Assembly: GCA_947346365.1 (NCBI GenBank)
Contig: CANAAV010000023.1
Span: 1-37,793, forward strand
DNA from: an uncultured Flavonifractor sp.
GTDB lineage: Bacteria > Bacillota > Clostridia > Oscillospirales > Oscillospiraceae
Length of the DNA: 37,793 nucleotides
Direction: 5' to 3'
Positions 24,456-33,324 of the stretch are shown here, one piece after another. Made by a program: the position numbers and the translations under genes. Each line of letters opens with the position of its first letter. The stretch's first letter is position 1. The notes beneath the pieces were generated by a model. The model had not been told where the DNA came from and made no database searches. It saw only the letters and a program-made list of their open reading frames with translations.

Positions 24456-25624
24456 TACTTTTCGCCTCCTTCCTCAGTCCCGCCGTCCGGCGGGGCGGGG
24501 GAATCTGCCGCGGGGGCGGATGTGCGCTGCTTCTCCTCGAGCTTAGCGGCGCGGGCGTTCATGAACTGCTTAAAGAAGAGCACGAAGCCGCACAGGTAGA
24601 TAATCAGCGCCGAGATAAAGTCGGAGATCTGGGCGGAGTACATGGACTTGTCCAGGTAAGCGCCGCCGTTGGTGATGTGCTGGATGAAATAGGAGGAGAA
24701 CACGGTTCCGATGGGGTGCAGCCCGCCCAGGAAGGCGGCGGCGATGCCGTTAAAGCCCATAGCGGGCACCGAAGACTGGGTGCACTGCCACTGCTCAAAT
24801 CCGGTCAGGTAGAGAAGACCCGCTCCCATGCCTGCCAGGCCCCCGGCGATGACCATGGTGAGGATTAAGTTCCGCTTTTGTTTCATGCCCGCGTATTTGG
24901 CGGCGAATTTGTTAAAGCCGGTGGCCTTGAGCTCGTAGCCCAGCTTGGTCTTTTCCAGCAGAATCCAGATCAGAACCGCCACGACCATGGCCAGGGGGAT
25001 GGCAATGGTGACGTAGTTGTTGGAAAAGAACTTGTTGAGCCCCAAGGTGGGCAGCACCGAGCCGGGACTGGCGCTGCCGATGGGGAGGGTATAGGGGCTG
25101 GCGACCTCCTTGACGTTGTTCAGGAGCATGTTCACTAAGTAGAGGCTGATCCAGTTGAGCATGATACAGGAAATGACCTCGTTGACGTTGAGGTACGCCT
25201 TCAGCGCGCCGGAGACAGCGCCTAGCAGAGCCCCTGCCGCGATGGCGGCGATCAGGCAGACGGACCAGTGCAGATTCAGGGCCAGGGCGCAGTAGAGGCA
25301 CGCGCCCGCGCCGATGACATACTGCCCCGCCGCGCCGATGTTGAAAAGGCCTACTTTATAGGCGAACAAAACCGACAGGCTGCACATGAGCAGCGGGGCG
25401 GTTTTGACTAAAGTACTGCCGAAATACTTCAGCCGGGCGGCGGCGCTGGGGTAGTAGAAGAAGTTTTTAATGATGGTGGTGATGCCCTGCCAGGCGCCGC
25501 TGGGATTGATAATCAGCAGAGCGAGGAAGCCCACCAGAAGTCCGATGGCGATAGACAAGAGAGAGGCCGCCAGGGACTGGAACATTTTATTCTTCCAGAT
25601 GGATTTGTACTGTTTTCCCTCCAT
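24455..25624 (-). CDS. nucleoside-type ABC transporter permease (NupP/YufP-like)
   Basis: The 389-residue protein starts at the ATG (MEGKQYKSIWKNKMFQS) just after the ATPase gene; an in-frame extension upstream overlaps that gene and is discarded. It has eight to ten hydrophobic helices with FNIGAAGQYVIGAGA (the NIGAxGQ motif of the first permease in this family) and ELKATGFNKFAAKYAGMKQKR as the coupling helix. The last ~35 residues are a charged cytoplasmic tail (EEKQRTSAPAADSPAPPDGG) that is longer than usual. It works as a heterodimer with the next gene. Confidence 0.92.
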   Translation of the reverse strand: MEGKQYKSIWKNKMFQSLAASLLSIAIGLLVGFLALLIINPSGAWQGITTIIKNFFYYPSAAARLKYFGSTLVKTAPLLMCSLSVLFAYKVGLFNIGAAGQYVIGAGACLYCALALNLHWSVCLIAAIAAGALLGAVSGALKAYLNVNEVISCIMLNWISLYLVNMLLNNVKEVASPYTLPIGSASPGSVLPTLGLNKFFSNNYVTIAIPLAMVVAVLIWILLEKTKLGYELKATGFNKFAAKYAGMKQKRNLILTMVIAGGLAGMGAGLLYLTGFEQWQCTQSSVPAMGFNGIAAAFLGGLHPIGTVFSSYFIQHITNGGAYLDKSMYSAQISDFISALIIYLCGFVLFFKQFMNARAAKLEEKQRTSAPAADSPAPPDGGTEEGGEK

Positions 25625-25628
25625 GCTC

Positions 25629-27161
25629 TTATTTTCCCTCCCTCTTGGCGCCGGCCATATACAGGCCAAGCTCTTCCGGCGTAGCGGTTTTGGGATCCAG
25701 CTCGCCTACGATTTCCCCTTCGTACATGACCAGAATGCGGTCGGATACGTCCATAACCTCATCCAGTTCCAGGGAGACCAGCAGCACCGCCTTTCCCGCG
25801 TCCCGCTGGGCTACGATCTGCTTGTGGATGTACTCAATCGCGCCCACATCCAGGCCGCGGGTGGGCTGAACGGCGACCAGCAGCTGGGGATCCCGGTCGA
25901 TCTCGCGGGCCACGATGGCCTTTTGCTGATTGCCGCCGGACATGGCCCGGGCGGGGGTGGCGGGACCTTCACCGGAGCGCACGTCGTACTGTTCGATGAG
26001 CTTTTCCGCGTAGGCGCGGATGGCGGGGCGCTTTAAAAATCCGGCGGTGGTGACAAACTGGGGCTGAAAATACCGCTGTAGGACAATATTGTCCTCAAGA
26101 CTGTAATCCAGCACCAGGCCGTGCTTATGGCGGTCTTCCGGAATATGGCTCATGCCCAGTATGGAGCGCTTGCGGATGGGAATGTGGGTGATATCCTGAC
26201 CGGCTAGAGTGATGCTGCCTCCTTGGACGTTCTCCAGTCCGGTGAGGCCGTAAACCAGCTCGGTCTGTCCGTTGCCGTCAATGCCGGCGATACAGACGAT
26301 CTCCCCGGCGCGGACCTGGAAGGTGACGTTTTTCACCGCGTCGTTTTTATGGAGCTTTGAGGCCATGGTAAGGCCTTTAACATCCAGAACGACCTGACCG
26401 GGCTGAGCGGGGGCTTTCTCCACGGCGAAGCTGACGCTGCGGCCCACCATCATGCGGGAAAGCTCCTCCTTAGTGGTGTCCTTAATGTCCACAGTGCCGA
26501 TATATTTGCCCTTGCGCAGCACCGAGCAGCGGTCGGCCACGGCCATAATCTCGCTGAGCTTGTGAGTGATGAACAGGATGCTCTTCCCCTCGGCCTTAAG
26601 CCCGCGCATGATGTCCATGAGCTCTTCAATCTCCTGAGGGGTGAGCACGGCGGTGGGCTCGTCGAAAATGAGAATCTCATTTTCCCGGTAGAGCATCTTT
26701 AGGATCTCCGTGCGCTGCTGCATGCCCACAGTGATGTCCTCGACCAGGGCGTCCGGGTCCACCTTCAACCCGTATTTTTCCGACAGGGCCAGAACCTTTT
26801 CCCGGGCCTCCGCCTTCTGAAGCAGGCCGCCCCTGCAGGGCTCCACGCCCAGAATGATATTGTCCAGCACCGTGAAAATATCCACCAGCTTGAAGTGCTG
26901 ATGGACCATCCCAATACCCAGGCGGTTGGCATCGTTGGGATCGCGGATGGCGACCTCTTGGCCGTCCTTGCGGATGACGCCCTCCTCCGGCTGGTACAGA
27001 CCGAACAAAACGCTCATCAGGGTGGATTTTCCCGCCCCGTTTTCACCCAGCAGGGCATGAATCTCCCCTTTTTTCAGACGCAGCGTAATGTCGTCGTTGG
27101 CAATGATCCCAGGGAAACGCTTGGTGATATGGAGCATTTCAATGGCATATTGTTCTTCCAC
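25629..27161 (-). CDS. nucleoside-type ABC transporter ATPase, double cassette (NupO/YufO-like)
   Basis: The 510-residue protein contains two ABC cassettes in tandem, as in sugar and nucleoside importers of the RbsA/YufO type. Cassette 1 has Walker A GENGAGKST, an altered signature VGMQQRTEIL and Walker B ILIFDEPTAVLTP. Cassette 2 has a degenerate Walker A (GIDGNGQTEL, lysine replaced), a good signature MSGGNQQK and LVAVQPTRGLDVG in place of the usual DEPT. This asymmetry is normal for the family. GTG at 27161 follows GGGGGAGG at eight bases and is preferred to two longer in-frame starts. The Bmp/PnrA substrate-binding lipoprotein that usually precedes this gene is not present. Confidence 0.93.
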   Translation of the reverse strand: MEEQYAIEMLHITKRFPGIIANDDITLRLKKGEIHALLGENGAGKSTLMSVLFGLYQPEEGVIRKDGQEVAIRDPNDANRLGIGMVHQHFKLVDIFTVLDNIILGVEPCRGGLLQKAEAREKVLALSEKYGLKVDPDALVEDITVGMQQRTEILKMLYRENEILIFDEPTAVLTPQEIEELMDIMRGLKAEGKSILFITHKLSEIMAVADRCSVLRKGKYIGTVDIKDTTKEELSRMMVGRSVSFAVEKAPAQPGQVVLDVKGLTMASKLHKNDAVKNVTFQVRAGEIVCIAGIDGNGQTELVYGLTGLENVQGGSITLAGQDITHIPIRKRSILGMSHIPEDRHKHGLVLDYSLEDNIVLQRYFQPQFVTTAGFLKRPAIRAYAEKLIEQYDVRSGEGPATPARAMSGGNQQKAIVAREIDRDPQLLVAVQPTRGLDVGAIEYIHKQIVAQRDAGKAVLLVSLELDEVMDVSDRILVMYEGEIVGELDPKTATPEELGLYMAGAKREGK

Positions 27162-27273
27162 GCCTCTAACCTCCCCCATCCTCAGCAAATTTGCGCAGGG
27201 CTATGACCTATCTGCCGGCAGGAAAAGGGGAAATATTTCCAGAAAATCCGCCGGAAAGACAGGGCTTTTTTGT

Positions 27274-27302
27274 ATTATACTATAAAGTGTGGTATTTGAC
27301 AA
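27274..27302 (-). promoter_or_regulatory. promoter of the nucleoside-type ABC operon
   Basis: Minus strand TTGTCA (27302-27297), 17-base spacer, TATAAT (27279-27274). It leaves a leader of about 105 bases to the GTG; no purine riboswitch core was recognised in it. Confidence 0.82.
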
Positions 27303-27391
27303 AGGAAAATTCGCAGCTTTTGTTGAAAATATGGAGAGGGTATCGTACAAAGCGGGAAAGAAGACTCCCGTTGGGGCGGTATGCGGAGGCA

Positions 27392-27426
27392 AACGTTAGC
27401 ACTCTGAATAGGGGAGTGCTAACGTT
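27392..27426. promoter_or_regulatory. CIRCE operator (HrcA binding site) of clpB
   Basis: TTAGCACTC (27396-27404), nine bases, GAGTGCTAA (27414-27422) is an exact CIRCE consensus, and the palindrome extends by four more pairs on each side (AACG/CGTT). HrcA represses through CIRCE until heat or misfolded protein inactivates it. Candidate clpB promoter boxes lie just downstream: TTTACA at 27425-27430 with TATATT at 27450-27455 (19-base spacer, weak), or TATACT at 27473-27478. The site is about 90 bases upstream of the divergent ABC promoter, so an effect on that operon is less likely. Confidence 0.93.
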
Positions 27427-27553
27427 TACAGTTTAGACATAATTTTTTGTATATTTGTTCACAGCAGAATTCTATACTATGCTTCGGAAAGCGGAATAAC
27501 GGGAGAACAACAGCCCGAAGGTGGGGAGGCGAGTAGTAAGACGGGCAGAATCT

Positions 27554-27580
27554 CTGGCAGAGACGAAACTCCTCTGCCAG
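27554..27580 (+). promoter_or_regulatory. hairpin in the clpB leader
   Basis: A perfect 9-bp stem (CTGGCAGAG 27554-27562 with CTCTGCCAG 27572-27580) with a 9-base loop lies in the ~170-base untranslated leader, 65 bases before clpB. No T tract follows, so it is not a terminator. It may influence mRNA stability or translation. Confidence 0.5.
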
Positions 27581-27645
27581 TATGACAGGCGGCGCCCGGT
27601 ATTTTTAAGAACCACGGCGACTTTTCAGAAAGGACGTGACACGCT

Positions 27646-30264
27646 ATGAACGCGCAGAAATATACTCAAAAATCGCTGGAGGCGGTGCAGGCCGCCCAGA
27701 GCGTGGCCGTAGAATACGGCAACCAGCAGATTGAGCAGCCTCATCTGCTGCTGGCCCTGCTCTCAGACGAGGGGGGCTTAATTCCCCAGCTGCTGGGGGC
27801 CATGGGGCTCACGGTTCCCAGCTTTGCCGCCGCCGTGAAGGCGGAGGTCGAAAAGCTCCCCAGAGTGTCCGGCTCGGGGCGGGAGCAGGGAAAGGTCTAC
27901 GTGGCCCAGGATGTGGACAAAGCCCTCAACACGGCCGAGGCCGTAGCGGCGGGAATGAAGGATGAATATATTTCGGTAGAGCACCTGCTGCTGGGCCTGG
28001 TGGATACGGCCAACCGGGCGGTGAAGGAGCTGCTGCGGGCCTACCACGTAACCCGAGAGGGGATTTTGCAGGCCCTGAGCACCATCCGGGGCAGTCAGCG
28101 GGTAACCTCTGACAATCCGGAGGAGACCTATGACGCGCTGAAAAAGTACGGCTCCGATCTGGTGGAGCGGGCCCGGCAGAATAAGCTGGACCCGGTGATT
28201 GGACGGGACGACGAGATCCGCAATGTCATCCGTATCCTCTCCCGGAAGAGCAAGAACAACCCGGTCCTCATCGGTGAGCCGGGCGTGGGCAAAACCGCTA
28301 TTGCCGAGGGACTGGCACAGCGGATTGTGAAGGGAGACGTGCCTGCCTCCTTAAAGGATAAGACCATTTTTGCCCTGGATATGGGGGCGCTGATCGCCGG
28401 AGCAAAATACCGGGGAGAGTTTGAGGAGCGGCTGAAGGCCGTGCTCAACGAGGTTAAAAAGTCCGAGGGGCGCATTCTCCTGTTCATTGACGAGCTGCAC
28501 ACCATCGTAGGCGCGGGGAAGACCGAGGGGGCCATGGACGCGGGCAACCTGCTCAAGCCCCTGCTGGCCCGGGGGGAGCTGCACTGCATAGGGGCCACCA
28601 CGCTCAACGAGTACCGGCAGTATATAGAGAAGGACGCCGCCCTGGAGCGGCGGTTCCAGCCGGTGATGGTCAGCGAGCCCACAGTGGAGGACACCATTGC
28701 CATCCTCCGGGGACTGAAGGAGCGCTACGAGGTTTATCACGGGGTGAAGATCCAGGACGGGGCCATCATTGCCGCGGCCACTCTGTCCAACCGCTATATC
28801 ACCGACCGCTTTCTGCCGGACAAAGCCATAGACCTGATTGACGAGGCCTGCGCCATGATCCGCACGGAGATTGACTCCATGCCTACGGAGCTGGACGTCA
28901 TCCAGCGCAAGATTATTCAGCACGAGATTGAGGAGGCCGCCCTAAAGAAGGAGGACGACGCCCTGTCCCAAGAGCACCTGGCGGAGATACAAAAGGAGCT
29001 GGCGGAGCTGCGGGACGGCTTCCACGCGAAAAAGGCCCAGTGGGAAAATGAGAAGGACGCCATCGGGAAAGTGCAGAAGCTCCGGGAGGAGCTGGAGCAG
29101 GCCAACGCCGAGCTGGAGCGCGCCCAGCGGCAGTATGACCTCAACCGGGCGGCGGAGCTGCAATATGGGCGCATTCCGGAGCTGAAGCGGGCGCTGGAGG
29201 CGGAGGAGCAGCTGGCCCAGGAGGGCAGGCGCAGCTCTCTGCTGCGGGACAAGGTGACGGAGGAGGAAATTGCCCGGATTATCGAGCGGTGGACGGGCAT
29301 ACCGGTGGCCAAGCTCATGGAGGGAGAGCGGGAGAAGCTCCTGCACCTGGAGGATATCCTGCACCGCCGGGTGGTGGGCCAGGACGAGGCGGTGCGGCTG
29401 GTCAGCGAGTCCATCCTGCGTTCCCGGGCGGGCATCGCCGATCCCAGCCGGCCCATCGGTTCCTTCCTCTTCCTGGGGCCTACCGGCGTAGGCAAGACGG
29501 AGCTGGCGAAAACTCTGGCGGAGGCCCTGTTTGACAGCGAGAAGAACCTGGTGCGCATCGACATGAGCGAGTATATGGAAAAGTTCTCTGTCTCCCGGCT
29601 GATCGGAGCGCCTCCGGGCTATGTGGGGTATGAGGAGGGCGGTCAGCTCACCGAGGCGGTCCGCCGCAAGCCCTACTGTGTGGTTCTTTTTGACGAGGTA
29701 GAGAAGGCCCACCCGGACGTATTTAATATTCTGCTTCAGGTACTGGACGACGGCAGAATTACAGACAGCCAGGGGCGGACGGTGGACTTTAAGAACACGA
29801 TTTTGATTTTGACCTCCAACCTGGGCTCTCAATACCTGCTGGACGGCATCGGCGGCGGCGGGGAAATTACCGCCGAGGCGAAGGGGGCTGTGGAGGAGCT
29901 GTTGAAGCGCTCGTTCCGTCCGGAGTTTTTGAACCGTTTGGATGAAATTGTATTTTACAAGCCCTTGACGAAGGAAAACATCACCCACATCATCGACCTG
30001 CTGCTGGGCGAGCTCAACCGCCGTCTGGCGGAAAAACAGCTCACTGTGCAGCTCACCGAAGAGGCGCGTCAGTTCATCATAGACAGCGCCTATGATCCCG
30101 CCTTCGGTGCCCGCCCCCTGCGCCGCTTTGTGCAGCACACGGTGGAAACGCTCATCAGCCGCCGGATCATCGCTGGAGAGGTAGAGCCGGGAGACACGCT
30201 GGATGTGGACTGCGTGAACGGAGCGCTGGAGGTGCGCCGCGGCAGCGGAGAAGGGGAAAATTGA
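27646..30264 (+). CDS. clpB: ATP-dependent disaggregase ClpB
   Basis: ClpB is a hexameric AAA+ chaperone that extracts polypeptides from aggregates with DnaK. The 872 residues are full length. An N-terminal repeat domain (1-150) is followed by AAA-1 with Walker [14 protein letters not shown] (about 209-216) and [14 protein letters not shown], the long coiled-coil middle domain (about 410-525, [19 protein letters not shown]) that marks ClpB rather than ClpC or ClpA, AAA-2 with Walker [14 protein letters not shown] (about 611) and [14 protein letters not shown], and the C-terminal domain. No ClpP-docking IGF/L loop was seen. A CIRCE element upstream places it under HrcA; a strong terminator follows. 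Confidence 0.98.
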   Translation: MNAQKYTQKSLEAVQAAQSVAVEYGNQQIEQPHLLLALLSDEGGLIPQLLGAMGLTVPSFAAAVKAEVEKLPRVSGSGREQGKVYVAQDVDKALNTAEAVAAGMKDEYISVEHLLLGLVDTANRAVKELLRAYHVTREGILQALSTIRGSQRVTSDNPEETYDALKKYGSDLVERARQNKLDPVIGRDDEIRNVIRILSRKSKNNPVLIGEPGVGKTAIAEGLAQRIVKGDVPASLKDKTIFALDMGALIAGAKYRGEFEERLKAVLNEVKKSEGRILLFIDELHTIVGAGKTEGAMDAGNLLKPLLARGELHCIGATTLNEYRQYIEKDAALERRFQPVMVSEPTVEDTIAILRGLKERYEVYHGVKIQDGAIIAAATLSNRYITDRFLPDKAIDLIDEACAMIRTEIDSMPTELDVIQRKIIQHEIEEAALKKEDDALSQEHLAEIQKELAELRDGFHAKKAQWENEKDAIGKVQKLREELEQANAELERAQRQYDLNRAAELQYGRIPELKRALEAEEQLAQEGRRSSLLRDKVTEEEIARIIERWTGIPVAKLMEGEREKLLHLEDILHRRVVGQDEAVRLVSESILRSRAGIADPSRPIGSFLFLGPTGVGKTELAKTLAEALFDSEKNLVRIDMSEYMEKFSVSRLIGAPPGYVGYEEGGQLTEAVRRKPYCVVLFDEVEKAHPDVFNILLQVLDDGRITDSQGRTVDFKNTILILTSNLGSQYLLDGIGGGGEITAEAKGAVEELLKRSFRPEFLNRLDEIVFYKPLTKENITHIIDLLLGELNRRLAEKQLTVQLTEEARQFIIDSAYDPAFGARPLRRFVQHTVETLISRRIIAGEVEPGDTLDVDCVNGALEVRRGSGEGEN

Positions 30265-30374
30265 CAAGCTGCGTGCGGGAGCCGGCCCGTAAGAAATTGC
30301 CGTGTCTGTAGCGTTTTGTTTTAAGTATTTGGGGCTACCCGCAAGAAAAAGGGAAAGCCTGGCTGAATGACGGT

Positions 30375-30424
30375 AAGGCCCGGAGGAAAACAGAGGCCGT
30401 TCTGTTTCCCTCCGGGCCTTTTTG
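30375..30424 (+). terminator. intrinsic terminator of clpB (probably bidirectional)
   Basis: A long hairpin (AAGGCCCGGAGG...CTCCGGGCCTT, extended by AACAGA/TCTGTT inside) is followed by TTTTT on the plus strand. It lies about 110 bases after clpB and faces the converging spoIVB. The 100 bases between contain nothing recognisable. Confidence 0.88.
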
Positions 30425-30467
30425 ACTGCAGGGGTCAGGATATTGCCAAACCGCAAAAAGCTTCGCG

Positions 30468-31532
30468 TTATGCCTGCGGTTGGCCGCTTTCCCGGGCTGT
30501 CTCCAGCATGTGCTCCAGCAGAATGCCGTAGCCCTTTGTAGGATCGTTTACCAATACGTGGGTGACAGCTCCCACCATTCTGCCGTCCTGTAGGATGGGG
30601 CTGCCGCTCATCCCCTGAACGATGCCGCCGGTGGCTTGAAGCAGGCGGGGGTCGGTGACCTGGAGCATCAGGTCCCGTCCGTCCCCTCCGGCGGGATAGA
30701 CGTGGAGAATTTCCACCGTGTATTCCTCTACGGTCTGACCGTCGATGTTGGAGCGAATGACCGCCTGGCCGGTGCGCACCTGGCTGCGCTGGGCTACCGG
30801 TATAGGCGAGAGCCCAGCGGTGAGCTCATCGCACGACAGTTTTCCAAAGATGCCGCTAGGGGTATTGGCGTAAAGCGCGCCCATGTCCCGCTCTACTTGA
30901 AAAGCGCCGTGGAGCTCTCCTGGCTCGCCGCAGGCTCCTTTTTTTACCCCTGTTACTTCGGAGTACATGATGCTGCCCGACTCCAAGGGCATGAGCTGGG
31001 CAGTGTCCACGTCATTGATGCCGTGCCCCAGGGCGCCGAAGGTCCCGCTGGCGGGGTCATAGAAGGTCATGGTTCCGATGCCCGCCATGGAATCCCGAAT
31101 CCAGGCGCCCAATTTGTAGGCTCCGTCAGCGCTGCACTGGACGGCCTGCGCAGTGAGCTGAACGCTCTTTCCGGCCCGGCTGGCCCGGATACTCATGGCC
31201 TGTCCGGCGGCGTTCTGAAGGGCCGTCTGCACCTGTTCGATGGTGTCCACTTCTTCGCTGTTGATGTGGGTGATGATATCTCCTTCCCGAAGGCCGCAGT
31301 CCCTGGCGGGGGCGCTGCGCCCTTCGCCGGTGTCCACTTCCGAGAAGCCCACCACCATCACGCCGTCAGAAAAGAGCTTAATTCCCACAGTGCGTCCCAA
31401 GGGGACTACCGTACGTGGACCGTCCTCCCGCAGGGGACCGGCGGCCCCTGCGGGCTGTGCCAGCGCCCATGCCGCAGCGGCCGTCAATAGAGCCACCGCA
31501 GCCCAGTGCCGCCTTTTTTTCCTTTCTTTCAT
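30468..31532 (-). CDS. spoIVB: SpoIVB peptidase (S55 family)
   Basis: SpoIVB is secreted by the forespore and starts the intercompartmental cascade that activates pro-sigma-K. The 354 residues start with an N-terminal signal/anchor (WAAVALLTAAAAWALA, about 10-26). A PDZ domain (CGLREGDIITHINSEEVDTIEQVQTAL, about 85-115) is followed by the S55 peptidase domain with the catalytic His in FGALGHGINDVDT and the catalytic Ser in GGIVQGMSGSPILQDG. All three hallmark regions are intact. ATG at 31532 follows GGGGTGG; a longer in-frame extension is not SpoIVB-like. spoIIR or spo0A, sometimes adjacent, are not in view. Confidence 0.95.
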   Translation of the reverse strand: MKERKKRRHWAAVALLTAAAAWALAQPAGAAGPLREDGPRTVVPLGRTVGIKLFSDGVMVVGFSEVDTGEGRSAPARDCGLREGDIITHINSEEVDTIEQVQTALQNAAGQAMSIRASRAGKSVQLTAQAVQCSADGAYKLGAWIRDSMAGIGTMTFYDPASGTFGALGHGINDVDTAQLMPLESGSIMYSEVTGVKKGACGEPGELHGAFQVERDMGALYANTPSGIFGKLSCDELTAGLSPIPVAQRSQVRTGQAVIRSNIDGQTVEEYTVEILHVYPAGGDGRDLMLQVTDPRLLQATGGIVQGMSGSPILQDGRMVGAVTHVLVNDPTKGYGILLEHMLETARESGQPQA

Positions 31533-31798
31533 GCAACCACCCCTATATTCCCATTTACCGCAAGGTTGAATGCCGGTGCGGTCCGCCGGAGCGGACTGGA
31601 CCGGCGCTTTTTTAACATGGCCCGTCAGGCGAAAAAAAGCGCAGGCAGCGCTGGCAATGAAACGCTGCGTTGGCTTGGATGCCGCTGCCAAGGACCGCTG
31701 CCGCTCAAATCCGCCGTTTATGCTGGAAATTATTTCGATTTTTCTATAAACTGGAGAAGAAGAGCGGTAACCTGTATTTAAATGATAGAATAGCGCCG

Positions 31799-31961
31799 AG
31801 GCCTTGTTTGAAAATTGTTAACACGTCCAAATGGCGGATCTTTTTCCGCCCGGACGGCGGGGCTTTTCCTTGAAATCCGTCAGGATTCCTGCGTCAAAAC
31901 CCCTTGCCAGCCGAAAAAATCCCTCGCCCTTGGGGATATTCCCATTCTTCAAACAAGGCCT
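31799..31961. mobile_element. MITE, complete copy (~163 bp)
   Basis: Perfect 14-base terminal inverted repeats AGGCCTTGTTTGAA (31799-31812) and TTCAAACAAGGCCT (31948-31961) enclose a non-coding body with internal hairpins (CGTCC...GGACG near 31827-31860). The first ~75 bases recur at 37719-37793. The right flank reads CTAG and the second copy's left flank TTAG, compatible with YTAR-type target sites used by IS5/IS427-like transposases; the left flank here (CGAG) does not match, so that assignment is tentative. No transposase is in the window. The rest of 31533-32270 shows no gene or other structure I can name. Confidence 0.85.
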
Positions 31962-32270
31962 AGACCTGGGCGTTTTTCGCCGCCGCTGCCCGGCTGCAAA
32001 TACCAATTTTAAAGTAGAATTTTGAGTATGCCGGCGGACATTTATCATAGCAATCCCCCGGAAAACGCAGAGCAATACGCAGCGTTTTTTTCCTGGGCTC
32101 GTTCACACAACTCCAGACGCATGTTTTCCGGCTAAATTTGCTCAAAAAATACATATGTATGGCTTATAGGAAGGGTCTTAGGGGCAATCTTGAGCCGTGC
32201 GCTTGTAAAGCAGCGGCAAAAGTTTTTCGAAATTGACGGTTTTGCGCGTCTCCTTTCCGGCAGGGGGGGA

Positions 32271-32309
32271 TAAAAAACAGGCCCGATGTGAGAAGCCTCA
32301 CATCGGGCC
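32271..32309 (-). terminator. intrinsic terminator of rpsB-tsf
   Basis: A perfect 13-bp stem (GGCCCGATGTGAG 32280-32292 with its complement 32297-32309) is followed by six T on the minus strand, just past the tsf stop. Confidence 0.92.
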
Positions 32310-32326
32310 CGACGGGGTTCGGAAAA

Positions 32327-33241
32327 TTATTTACCTAGCTGCTTGGCAATCTCCTCGGCGAAGTTCTCCTGCTTCTTTTCGATGCCCTCGCCCTTTTCAA
32401 AGCGCACCGCATCCTTCAAGGTAATAGCGCCGCCCAGGGTCTTGGCCGCAGAAGCCACATACTGTTCCACGCTCATGGAGCTGTCCTTCACAAATTCCTG
32501 CTGCAACAGGCAGTTTTCCTTATAAAACTTACCCAACTTGCCGGCGACGATGCCTTCCTTGACCTTTTCAGGCTTAGAGGCCATTTTGGGATCGCTTTCC
32601 ATTTGGACCAGCAGGATCTTCTTTTCCTCATCCAGGGTGGACTGGTCAACCTGGCTCTTGTCCAGGAAGCGGGGGTTCAGGGCGGCAATCTGCATTGCCA
32701 TGTCCTTGCCTACCTCGTTGACCTGCTCAGCGGTCAGGCTGGTCTCCAGATTTACCAGAACGCCGATCTTGCCGCCGGCGTGGATATAGGGCACGCTGAC
32801 GCCCTCGGTAAAGGTGGCAAAACGGCGGACCTTGATGTTTTCGCCGATGACCAGAACCATCTCCTGCTGCTCTTCCTGCACGGTGCGGCCGTTGCCGTAG
32901 GGGGCAGCCATCAGGGCATCCAGGTCGACGGGTTTCTCCTTGGCGACGACGGCGGCGACTCCCTTGACAAATTCTACGAACTTCTCGTTCTTGCCCACAA
33001 AGTCGGTCTCGGCGTTGACCTCCAGCGCCACGCCTACGCCGTCGATGACAGCGGCATAGGCCATACCCTCGGCGGCAATACGGCCGCCCTTTTTAATGGA
33101 GGCGGCCAAGCCGCGCTCCCGCAGGATCTCAATGGCCTTGTCCATGTCGCCGTCGGCTTCCGTAAGGGCCTTTTTGCAGTCCATCATGCCGACGCCGGAC
33201 TTCTCGCGCAGAGCCTGCACGTCTTTCGCAGTAAATGCCAT
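32327..33241 (-). CDS. tsf: translation elongation factor Ts
   Basis: EF-Ts exchanges GDP for GTP on EF-Tu. The 304 residues begin with the conserved UBA-like N-terminal module (AKDVQALREKSGVGMMDCKKAL, about 4-25) followed by the TDFVGKNEKF motif (residues 80-90) in the core domain that contacts EF-Tu. The C-terminal domain ends with KGEGIEKKQENFAEEI. ATG follows a good AGAG-rich ribosome-binding site (GGAGGTAAGAG). It lies 83 bases after rpsB with a terminator-like hairpin between them. Confidence 0.98.
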   Translation of the reverse strand: MAFTAKDVQALREKSGVGMMDCKKALTEADGDMDKAIEILRERGLAASIKKGGRIAAEGMAYAAVIDGVGVALEVNAETDFVGKNEKFVEFVKGVAAVVAKEKPVDLDALMAAPYGNGRTVQEEQQEMVLVIGENIKVRRFATFTEGVSVPYIHAGGKIGVLVNLETSLTAEQVNEVGKDMAMQIAALNPRFLDKSQVDQSTLDEEKKILLVQMESDPKMASKPEKVKEGIVAGKLGKFYKENCLLQQEFVKDSSMSVEQYVASAAKTLGGAITLKDAVRFEKGEGIEKKQENFAEEIAKQLGK

Positions 33242-33275
33242 ATTCTCTTACCTCCAAAATTTTGATGATCTCTCA

Positions 33276-33307
33276 GAAAAACAGCGCCCGCGGGGGGCGG
33301 GCGCTGT
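33276..33307 (-). terminator. rpsB-tsf intercistronic terminator/attenuator
   Basis: An 11-bp GC-rich stem (ACAGCGCCCGC 33281-33291 with its complement 33297-33307, loop of five G on the plus strand) is followed by TTTTTC on the minus strand. As tsf has no promoter of its own that I can see, it should be a partial terminator that sets the S2 to EF-Ts ratio. Confidence 0.8.
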
Positions 33308-33324
33308 AAATAATGCCTCGCCTG

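Noticed and set aside
27162-27273. Purine riboswitch in the leader of the nucleoside-type ABC operon
   Set aside because: No three-way-junction core or conserved loop sequences of the purine class could be found.
28942-30456. 504-codon minus-strand ORF opposite clpB
   Set aside because: Shadow frame over the clpB AAA-2 region, with no family features and no ribosome-binding site.
31544-31573. Sigma-F/G promoter directly upstream of spoIVB (GCATT, 16 bases, GGGAATATA)
   Set aside because: The sequence fits roughly, but transcription would start within or after the GGGGTGG ribosome-binding site, leaving an untranslatable message.
32040-32110. Terminator-like AACGC...GCGTT followed by a T run
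   Set aside because: Only a 5-bp stem with a long loop and no upstream gene on that strand.
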